A model generated the notes under the pieces. It did not search any database. It saw nothing but the letters and a program-made list of their open reading frames with translations, and was not told the DNA's origin. This document shows positions 6,985 through 10,093 of a stretch of DNA of 10,093 nucleotides, piece after piece (within the stretch, counting starts at the first letter, position 1; each line of letters starts with the position of its first letter). The stretch is from assembly GCA_004554385.1 (NCBI GenBank), contig SFMO01000164.1:1-10093 (forward strand). The letters run 5' to 3'. The stretch is from Ruminococcus flavefaciens. GTDB taxonomy: Bacteria; Bacillota; Clostridia; Oscillospirales; Ruminococcaceae. Made by a program: the position numbers and the translations under genes.

Positions 6985-7104
6985 CTACGGCTTCATTTGG
7001 TAGAAGTCCACTTTACGCAAGATCTTATCAAGTGATTTCATCGCGCACTCCTCAGGGTGCTCATATTGCATAACAAGCTGAGTTTTAAGATGTAAATAAT
7101 TCAC
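6985..7104 (-). pseudogene. Short reading frame, possible gene remnant (39 aa)
   Basis: The minus frame, open from 7113 and with a possible GTG start at 7104, ends TAG and reads as plausible protein (LKTQLVMQYEHPEEC, then MKSLDKILRKVDFYQMKP). The composition, with charged and aromatic residues and no low complexity, is more coding-like than its neighbours. No ribosome binding site precedes the GTG. An internal ATG (7041) has GAGGAG 6 nt upstream and would give an 18-aa peptide. No promoter was found. Either the tail of a deleted gene or a chance frame; the family is not recognised. Confidence 0.3.
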
Positions 7105-7129
7105 TTCAAGCCATTATGTTAAGTTTTCA

Positions 7130-7149
7130 AGTTTCTTGTCCAAGAAACT
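7130..7149. repeat. 20-bp palindrome AGTTTCTTG-TC-CAAGAAACT
   Basis: Perfect 9-bp arms with a 2-bp centre sit immediately after the stop of the 42-codon minus ORF (7152). There is no U-tract on either side, so it is a poor terminator. It may be a regulator site or a former element end. Confidence 0.4.
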
Positions 7150-7151
7150 AA

Positions 7152-7280
7152 TTAAAAGCCTACCTTACAAGGCAAAAAGACAAGCCCTTCAGACACCGCA
7201 ACGTAACTGAAAGGCTTGACAAGGTCTATTATAAGTGCTATAATATAATGTAAAATCATTACACCGCACGTAAATAGCAT
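7152..7280 (-). CDS. Candidate hydrophobic small peptide (42 aa), possible type I toxin
   Basis: The frame reads MLFTCGVMILHYIIALIIDL then VKPFSYVAVSEGLVFLPCKVGF and stop. Residues 7-21 are strongly hydrophobic and could span or enter the membrane, as small toxins of type I systems do. It lies on a transcript from the consensus promoter 7386-7415, with an antisense RNA (7251-7372) covering its start. Against this, the ribosome binding site is weak (GTGAG), and an intrinsic terminator (7174-7218) falls inside the frame, so a transcript ending there would lack the stop codon. No known toxin family was recognised. The ORF may be incidental to a pair of non-coding RNAs. Confidence 0.3.
   Translation of the reverse strand: MLFTCGVMILHYIIALIIDLVKPFSYVAVSEGLVFLPCKVGF
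7174..7218 (-). terminator. Intrinsic terminator on the minus strand
   Basis: In minus-strand RNA CAAGCCTTTCAG pairs with CTGAAGGGCTTG (12 bp, one G-U, 14-nt loop), followed by TCTTTTT. The G-U pair becomes an A-C mismatch on the plus strand, so the structure belongs to minus-strand transcription. Its stem overlaps the -35 of the facing plus promoter. Confidence 0.7.
7216..7244 (+). promoter_or_regulatory. Promoter of the plus-strand small RNA
   Basis: TTGACA (7216-7221), a 17-bp spacer and TATAAT (7239-7244) match the consensus exactly, with an extended TGC before the -10. The predicted start is near 7251. Confidence 0.82.
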
Positions 7281-7372
7281 TCTCACTAAGTCATTCAGAT
7301 GTTGCTATCATCTGTATGATTACGAGGCGTAGTCAGTCGCCAAACTGTCTATGCCTTGTGGGGGTGCTTTTT
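7251..7372 (+). ncRNA. Predicted structured small RNA, antisense to the minus transcript (about 120 nt)
   Basis: It is bounded by the promoter at 7216-7244 and a T5 tract (7368-7372). Predicted folding: hairpin A (7289-7301 with 7309-7321) and hairpin B (7324-7337 with 7344-7357), each a long stem with one U-U mismatch. Both are enclosed by an end-closing stem CACCGCAC (7262-7269) with GTGGGGGTG (7358-7366). G-U pairs favour the plus strand as a functional RNA. No long ORF is present. It is fully complementary to the minus transcript from 7386-7415, including the start region of the 42-aa ORF. The Rfam family is not recognised. Confidence 0.6.
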
Positions 7373-7385
7373 ATTAGCTAATAGC

Positions 7386-7415
7386 ATTATATCACATTTA
7401 TATATCCTGTGTCAA
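7386..7415 (-). promoter_or_regulatory. Promoter of the minus-strand transcript
   Basis: TTGACA (7410-7415), an 18-bp spacer and TATAAT (7386-7391) on the minus strand. The predicted start near 7379 falls in a 12-bp palindrome (TATTAGCTAATA, 7372-7383). It faces the plus promoter at 7216-7244 across about 140 bp. Confidence 0.8.
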
Positions 7416-7472
7416 CCCCTTTCGGCAAATAATTTTAAATAATTATTTCTTAGCAATTTTTGATAACAAAGC

Positions 7473-7508
7473 AAGAACCGCCTACTCTGTGAGTAGGCGG
7501 TTCTTTTT
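7473..7508. terminator. Strong terminator hairpin between the RNA locus and the lipoprotein gene
   Basis: A perfect 15-bp stem (7473-7487 with 7491-7505, arms AAGAACCGCCTACTC and complement) with a 3-nt loop. The T-tract is good on the plus strand (TTCTTTTT) and poorer on the minus strand. It lies 18 nt past the stop of the lipoprotein gene, so it probably ends that minus-strand gene and blocks plus-strand read-through. Confidence 0.88.
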
Positions 7509-7523
7509 AGTAGGTGGTTTATA

Positions 7524-8480
7524 TTATGTAGGATTTGCTATTTTTATAAGATCACCATCTCGGTAACCCACAACCATTCTGTCAAGCCAATCTTTTATAG
7601 CTTCCTCCGCTTCTTCTTCGCTATCATATTGCATGAGCAATCCTGCGGTATCAGTAAACACTGTACAGCGATCCGACAATAGCTCTCCGTCCAAAAATAC
7701 AGGGTGCGCTGTCACAACATAATAAATATCGCTCTTTGATTTGTATACAAAGATTAACCTGTTATTATGTACGTCCATATCACGCCCTATAAAATAGTAT
7801 GGATAGCCTAAATCAATATCCAACGGAGATGAAATATAATCCTCAATCCTTCCATTCGATGAATATACGGAAACAATCTCGTATTCATCATCACCTGTAT
7901 GATCATGTTCAAATACCTCATTATCAATTGAATACTTTATTCTTTCGTCAACCACTTCATGACACATTTTATCTATGCTCTCTAAATTCTCTTTAGTCAA
8001 TAAGGAATTATCAAGCAAGCAAATCGGAACATCTCCTATCGGCAGATCATATTCCCTTGTATCAGATACTATTTTATATTTCATATCTCCAAATAGATCT
8101 TCTAAAGCTGCTTCATCTGGAACAGCCTTTACCTCAAGTACTATTTTTTTATTATCAGCTGATTTTATATTAGCCTTATAATCTATTTGAGATGAATAAT
8201 CTTTTTCTCCATAATCTAATTTAATATCCAAACATTCTGGATATGCACTTTTTTCATTATCAATTGATATTGAAAGCGTCTCAAAAGGATCAACTAAAGC
8301 AATTTCATTTACAACGCCTTTCTTTGTTGTTTTTTCTGTTATTGTCTCGATTTCTATATCTATATTGTTTTCGGTTTTTTTCTCGCTTTCTTGCTTAGTT
8401 TTATGCTCTGACTTATTACCGCAAGCACAAAGATTAAGTGCTGCTGCTAATGCTACTATTGATATAAATACTCTTTTCAT
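7524..8480 (-). CDS. Putative lipoprotein of unknown function (318 aa)
   Basis: The N-terminus MKRVFISIVALAAALNLCAC is a lipoprotein signal with lipobox L-C-A-C; lipidation is expected at C20, anchoring the protein outside the membrane. A charged Lys/Glu/Thr-rich spacer (22-54) follows, then a mixed alpha/beta region rich in Asp, Glu and Tyr without a motif I can assign. The C-terminal part (about 225-305, e.g. YYFIGRDMDVHNNRLIFVYKSKSD, then YDSEEEAEEAIKDWL) suggests a folded domain ending in an acidic helix. The start is fixed by AGGAGG 6 nt upstream; an in-frame extension to 8567 would cross the promoter at 8503-8531. It has its own promoter and terminator, so it is a monocistronic cargo-like gene. 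Function unknown. Confidence 0.85.
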   Translation of the reverse strand: MKRVFISIVALAAALNLCACGNKSEHKTKQESEKKTENNIDIEIETITEKTTKKGVVNEIALVDPFETLSISIDNEKSAYPECLDIKLDYGEKDYSSQIDYKANIKSADNKKIVLEVKAVPDEAALEDLFGDMKYKIVSDTREYDLPIGDVPICLLDNSLLTKENLESIDKMCHEVVDERIKYSIDNEVFEHDHTGDDEYEIVSVYSSNGRIEDYISSPLDIDLGYPYYFIGRDMDVHNNRLIFVYKSKSDIYYVVTAHPVFLDGELLSDRCTVFTDTAGLLMQYDSEEEAEEAIKDWLDRMVVGYRDGDLIKIANPT

Positions 8481-8502
8481 GATGTACCTCCTTGTTTTCT
8501 TT

Positions 8503-8531
8503 AGAATATCATATAATTTAATCATTGTCAA
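8503..8531 (-). promoter_or_regulatory. Promoter of the lipoprotein gene
   Basis: On the minus strand TTGACA (8526-8531), a 17-bp spacer and TATTCT (8503-8508). Transcription would start near 8496, just before the AGGAGG, giving a very short leader. Confidence 0.75.
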
Positions 8532-8586
8532 TCGGCATATTAGAGAAAAGAAACTGCTATAAATCAACTTATTTAGTATAAGCGTA

Positions 8587-8611
8587 AAATTGTGCTATTA
8601 TAGCACAATTT
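8587..8611. promoter_or_regulatory. Palindrome copy 1: AAATTGTGCTA-TTA-TAGCACAATTT
   Basis: Perfect 11-bp arms around a 3-bp centre. On the minus strand it contains an extended -10 (TGC then TATAAT, 8597-8602) pointing at the lipoprotein gene. It directly follows the apparent original stop of the recombinase frame (8610-8612). It could be an operator-promoter, a recombination site or, as RNA, a hairpin with a short U run. Confidence 0.6.
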
Positions 8612-8657
8612 ATTCTTTGAGCAGCTCCTCCTTTATCTCTCGTTTGTACTTATACTA
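8610..8657 (-). other. Continuation of the recombinase frame beyond an in-frame TAG
   Basis: After the TAG (8655-8657) the same frame continues with YKYKREIKEELLKE and ends at TAA (8610-8612). Ending in a Tyr/Lys-rich helix is what I expect of this recombinase type (SRNTYYKYKRE-like), so the TAG appears to replace one Tyr codon in the recognition helix of the C-terminal HTH. Confidence 0.65.
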
Positions 8658-9299
8658 TGTATTTCGGCTTAAATTAGCCAGTTTTATGCACTCAATATCA
8701 TTTAGAGTGCCCCCGAAAGACTTACAGTGTTTTCTTATCAGCTCCTTTGCAGGAGCTTCTTTTTTTATGTTCAGCTTGCTGCCTTTTACGCAGCCAATCT
8801 GTTTGCCATTCAGCCGAGCTGTCTCGATACCCTCTTTGGTTCGCTGCCGAAGATCCATTACCTCTTTTTCGGACTGGTCAAATGCAAGCTCTATCTGCTT
8901 TGCTGCAAGCAACTTCAAGACCTTGTTTGTGGCTTCGATATAAACATCGGCTATATCATTGCCTACAAGCTCTATACCGCCACTGAGGGCTTGCTTGTAA
9001 TTAATGGTATTAACATACGGCTCCTTAATGAACACAAGCTCTATGCCTTTGTCAAGCAGCTCCATGTACTGCTCTATTCCCTCGCTTGCGTTACGGCTCA
9101 TTCTGGACACACTATCAAATACAATAGTGTCTCCCTTACGAACCTTCTTAGTAAGCTTCTGCCATTCCTGACGGCTTAGAACTACGCCTGTATAGACTTC
9201 CTTATAGATTTTTGCATTTGGAAAAGAAGAAAGGATATTCCTTTCTTGCCGTTCTATATTCTGTGTCGGCTTTGATATACGGCAATACCCGAATACCAC
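8655..9299 (-). CDS. Serine recombinase (resolvase/invertase type), C-terminus truncated by TAG
   Basis: The 214-aa product starts FGYCRISKPTQNIERQ, the resolvase N-terminal motif with the presumed nucleophile S9 and R7. FDSVSRMSRNASEG (R66, R69) is the second active-site motif; the Asp usual before the first Arg is Ser here. A long helix (about 143-165, LRQRTKEGIETARLNGK) leads to a C-terminal HTH (about 180-214). That HTH is cut off at SRNT by TAG; reading on would give 229 aa. The start is GTG, directly abutting the TAA of the upstream HTH gene (TAAGTG), with GAGGAG inside that gene 9 nt upstream, so the two are translationally coupled. It would invert, resolve or integrate DNA by cut-and-rotate exchange; whether the truncated form binds DNA is doubtful. 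Its two-gene operon is flanked by palindrome copies 1 and 2. Confidence 0.88.
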   Translation of the reverse strand: MVFGYCRISKPTQNIERQERNILSSFPNAKIYKEVYTGVVLSRQEWQKLTKKVRKGDTIVFDSVSRMSRNASEGIEQYMELLDKGIELVFIKEPYVNTINYKQALSGGIELVGNDIADVYIEATNKVLKLLAAKQIELAFDQSEKEVMDLRQRTKEGIETARLNGKQIGCVKGSKLNIKKEAPAKELIRKHCKSFGGTLNDIECIKLANLSRNT

Positions 9300-9515
9300 T
9301 TATATCATCTCCTCATCGTCCAACTTAATTTCAAGCAACTCATCGGCACTGATATTATAGAATTCGCAAAGCTTTTTTAGTGTGAACAAGTTTGGTTCAA
9401 GCTTTCCACTTTCATATTTAGAAATATTACTTCTTGAAGTATTCAAGTTTTCTGCTAAAGTTTCCTGCGAAATGCCTTTTTTTAATCGAAGCTCTTTTAG
9501 CTTTGCCGCAAGCAT
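9300..9515 (-). CDS. XRE/Cro-CI family transcriptional regulator (71 aa)
   Basis: Almost the whole protein is one helix-turn-helix domain (about 4-62): KLKELRLKKGISQETLAENL, then TSRSNISKYESGKLEPNLFTLKKLCEFYNISADELL, the classic HTH_3 pattern with SQ and the YESGK turn. A short acidic tail (KLDDEEMI) follows. It probably represses its own operon, with the recombinase gene immediately downstream (stop and start codons abut). The start at 9515 is chosen for the AAGGTGGTGA upstream; an in-frame ATG at 9551 would leave a leader of only about 11 nt and no ribosome binding site. Four GTAC/GTAT-type elements surround its promoter and are candidate operators. Confidence 0.9.
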   Translation of the reverse strand: MLAAKLKELRLKKGISQETLAENLNTSRSNISKYESGKLEPNLFTLKKLCEFYNISADELLEIKLDDEEMI

Positions 9516-9530
9516 TTTTTCACCACCTTT

Positions 9531-9637
9531 TGTACCAAATCTGACGATCATTACTTTTAGTACCTATTATTATATCCCAATTAGTATCAAAAGTCAATGC
9601 TTTTAATACATTTTTATACAGCATTAGATTTGGTACA
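9531..9637. promoter_or_regulatory. Candidate operators around the regulator promoter: 12-bp inverted repeat
   Basis: TGTACCAAATCT (9531-9542) and AGATTTGGTACA (9626-9637) are perfect inverted copies on either side of the promoter. Between them, ACTTTTAGTACC (about 9552-9564) and TTAGTATCAAAAGT (9581-9594) form a weaker inverted pair, the latter inside the promoter spacer. The shared GTAC/GTAT core suggests binding of the regulator as dimers, with autoregulation or looping. Confidence 0.5.
9569..9597 (-). promoter_or_regulatory. Promoter of the regulator-recombinase operon
   Basis: On the minus strand TTGACT (9592-9597), a 17-bp spacer and TATAAT (9569-9574). The predicted start is near 9562, about 47 nt before the ATG at 9515. 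Confidence 0.8.
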
Positions 9638-9638
9638 G

Positions 9639-9663
9639 AAATTGTGGTATTATAGCACAATTT
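9639..9663. promoter_or_regulatory. Palindrome copy 2 (one mismatch)
   Basis: AAATTGTGGTA-TTA-TAGCACAATTT is the same 25-bp element as copy 1 apart from one base (G at 9647). On the minus strand it holds TATAAT (9649-9654), but the mismatch lies on the far side of the -10, leaving TGTGC intact. It sits between the terminator of the 75-aa gene and the regulator promoter and may be a second upstream promoter of that operon. Confidence 0.6.
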
Positions 9664-9664
9664 T

Positions 9665-9698
9665 AAAAAAACTCCCGAGGATAGATACTCCCCGAGAG
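9665..9698 (-). terminator. Intrinsic terminator of the 75-aa gene
   Basis: In minus-strand RNA CTCTCGGGGA (9698-9689) pairs with TCCTCGGGAG (9681-9672), 10 bp including two G-U pairs, with a 7-nt loop and then seven T (9671-9665). It begins 6 nt after the stop codon. Confidence 0.88.
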
Positions 9699-9704
9699 CC
9701 ATTT

Positions 9705-9932
9705 TCATTCTTCTAAGAATTTCTCAATAACGGTCATGATTTCTTCAAGCCGTTTACCGCCTATACCTTTTATCTTGCTCAGTTCTGCTTCCAGTGCATG
9801 AAGATCTATTGTCTTACCCTCACTGCCGAGCAGCTCATCGCCGTACTGGAGAATGAACTTAGTCAGCTCCTCACGGTTCATCTTTTTGATTTTCTTGTAA
9901 GTATCTCGGTCTACTATCTCTTTGTTTGCCAT
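9705..9932 (-). CDS. Small helix-hairpin-helix protein of unknown role (75 aa)
   Basis: The product is charged and helical. The C-terminal half (about 47-72) reads LSKIKGIGGKRLEEIMTVIEKFLEE, with the h-G-I-G hairpin (KGIGGKR) of non-specific DNA-binding HhH motifs. The N-terminal half (MANKEIVDRDTYKKIKKMNREELTKFI) is lysine-rich and has no motif I recognise. GAGGAG lies 6 nt upstream of the ATG, and the extended -10 in palindrome copy 3 would start transcription about 16 nt before the ATG, giving a compact promoter-gene-terminator unit. It may be an accessory DNA-binding factor of the mobile module; that is inferred only from the motif and the neighbours. Confidence 0.75.
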   Translation of the reverse strand: MANKEIVDRDTYKKIKKMNREELTKFILQYGDELLGSEGKTIDLHALEAELSKIKGIGGKRLEEIMTVIEKFLEE

Positions 9933-9948
9933 TATTTGCTCCTCATTT

Positions 9949-9965
9949 TGTGCTATTATAGCACA
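9949..9965 (-). promoter_or_regulatory. Palindrome copy 3, promoter/operator of the 75-aa gene
   Basis: TGTGCTA-TTA-TAGCACA, a perfect 17-bp palindrome identical to the core of copy 1. On the minus strand it encloses an extended -10 (TGC then TATAAT, 9955-9960) without a good -35. With a predicted start near 9948, GAGGAG at 9939-9944 and the ATG at 9932, it is well placed as the promoter; the symmetry implies a dimeric regulator covering the -10. Confidence 0.65.
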
Positions 9966-10000
9966 TTTTTATAGAATACTCTTTGTATCCTGCCTTATCG

Positions 10001-10030
10001 AAAAAAGCTCTTATCCTATTTTTGATAAGA
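10001..10030 (-). terminator. Weak terminator candidate at the end of the rightmost gene
   Basis: In minus-strand RNA TCTTATC (10030-10024) pairs with GATAAGA (10015-10009), 7 bp with an 8-nt loop, then GC and six T (10006-10001). The stem is AT-rich and overlaps the last codons of the upstream gene. Confidence 0.45.
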
Positions 10031-10093
10031 AATTTAATATTGCTGTGCCGAGATTTGCTATAGTAGGAACGCCTTTTATAATATCTTGAAAAA
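10011..10093 (-). CDS. C-terminal end of a gene entering from the right, partial
   Basis: The minus frame is open from the window edge to TAA (10011-10013) and gives 26 residues: FQDIIKGVPTIANLGTAILN then FLSKIG. The alternating hydrophobic and small residues read like real protein, possibly the end of an amphipathic or membrane-associated helix. One of the other two frames is also open, but its Arg/Lys/Tyr/Ser-heavy product is less plausible. Family not identifiable. Confidence 0.5.
   Translation of the reverse strand, partial: FQDIIKGVPTIANLGTAILNFLSKIG

Larger units (their letters stand above)
6888..7150. other. Intergenic stretch between the tRNA terminator and the antisense RNA locus
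   Basis: No confident gene is seen. It holds a small hairpin (CTTGC/GCAAG, about 6926-6941), the minus-strand reading frame at 6985-7104 described separately, and a palindrome at 7130-7149. A TTGACA at 6911-6916 has no matching -10. The stretch looks like degraded insertion DNA next to the tRNA. Confidence 0.4.
7174..7379 (-). ncRNA. Predicted minus-strand transcript of the antisense pair (about 205 nt)
   Basis: It is bounded by the promoter at 7386-7415 and the terminator at 7174-7218. Near its 5' end CACCCCCAC can pair with GTGCGGTG just after the ATG at 7280, a long-range fold of the kind used to mask small toxin starts. The same RNA carries two near-identical copies of TTACGTGCGGTGT, one after the ATG and one in the terminator loop. 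Its boundaries are predicted, not measured. Confidence 0.5.

Noticed and set aside
7316..7381. 21-codon plus-strand ORF inside the small RNA
   Set aside because: It runs past the T-tract where the RNA should end, has no ribosome binding site and overlaps hairpin B.
8481..8567. N-terminal extension of the lipoprotein
   Set aside because: It crosses the promoter at 8503-8531, and the signal peptide plus AGGAGG fit the start at 8480.
8587..8611. Palindrome copy 1 as a plain transcription terminator of the recombinase operon
   Set aside because: The same sequence recurs at two other places with a -10 element, and copy 3 sits at a gene's promoter, so termination cannot be its main role, though it may contribute.
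8655..8657. Pyrrolysine or another recoded TAG
   Set aside because: There is no recoding machinery or stem-loop evidence in the window; a point mutation of a Tyr codon explains it more simply.
9520..9708. 62-aa minus-strand frame between the HhH gene and the regulator
   Set aside because: It consists of the terminator hairpin, palindrome copy 2 and the regulator promoter; the codons there are by-products.

Overview
The window looks like a gut- or rumen-type anaerobic Firmicute close to Ruminococcus. The grounds are a dockerin-bearing CotH-type surface protein, strong TTGACA-N17-TATAAT promoters, AGGAGG ribosome binding sites and AT-rich intergenic DNA. The species assignment is inference from gene content; no search was possible.

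Left part (1-1640): a partial minus-strand gene for an exported protein with a SipW/TasA-type N-terminus runs off the left edge. Just upstream lies a second, truncated copy of the same signal peptide (34 aa, 1001-1105). A near-consensus minus-strand promoter (1206-1234) should transcribe both. The intergenic region shared with the divergent EAL gene carries direct and inverted repeats that look regulatory.

Middle part (1641-6887): a cytosolic EAL-domain c-di-GMP phosphodiesterase, closed by a terminator. Next comes a 1009-aa secreted protein: signal peptide, N-terminal dockerin, Thr-rich linker, Cthe_2159-like beta-helix carbohydrate-binding region, CotH kinase domain, and a Gln/Trp and Gly low-complexity tail. 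Three TTTAAG repeats at exact 11-bp spacing precede it, as in OmpR/PhoB-type response regulator sites. tRNA-Trp(CCA) follows with its own promoter and terminator.

Accessory part (6888-10093): the DNA is more AT-rich and genes are on the minus strand. At 7150-7415 two consensus promoters face each other. They would produce a plus-strand RNA of about 120 nt nested inside a minus-strand RNA of about 205 nt, with shared direct repeats and a short hydrophobic ORF: a candidate antisense-controlled locus, possibly a type I toxin-antitoxin. Then come an orphan lipoprotein gene, a small serine recombinase with an in-frame amber codon 15 sense codons before its apparent natural end, an XRE-type regulator, a 75-aa helix-hairpin-helix protein and the C-terminus of a further gene. 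Three copies of a palindrome (core TGTGCTA-TTA-TAGCACA), each enclosing an extended -10 element, punctuate this module. They flank the regulator-recombinase pair and head the 75-aa gene.

How the parts work together is only partly visible. The first half concerns cell-surface and exported proteins and c-di-GMP signalling. The second half, downstream of a tRNA, looks like a mobile-element or genomic-island fragment with its own small regulatory circuit.
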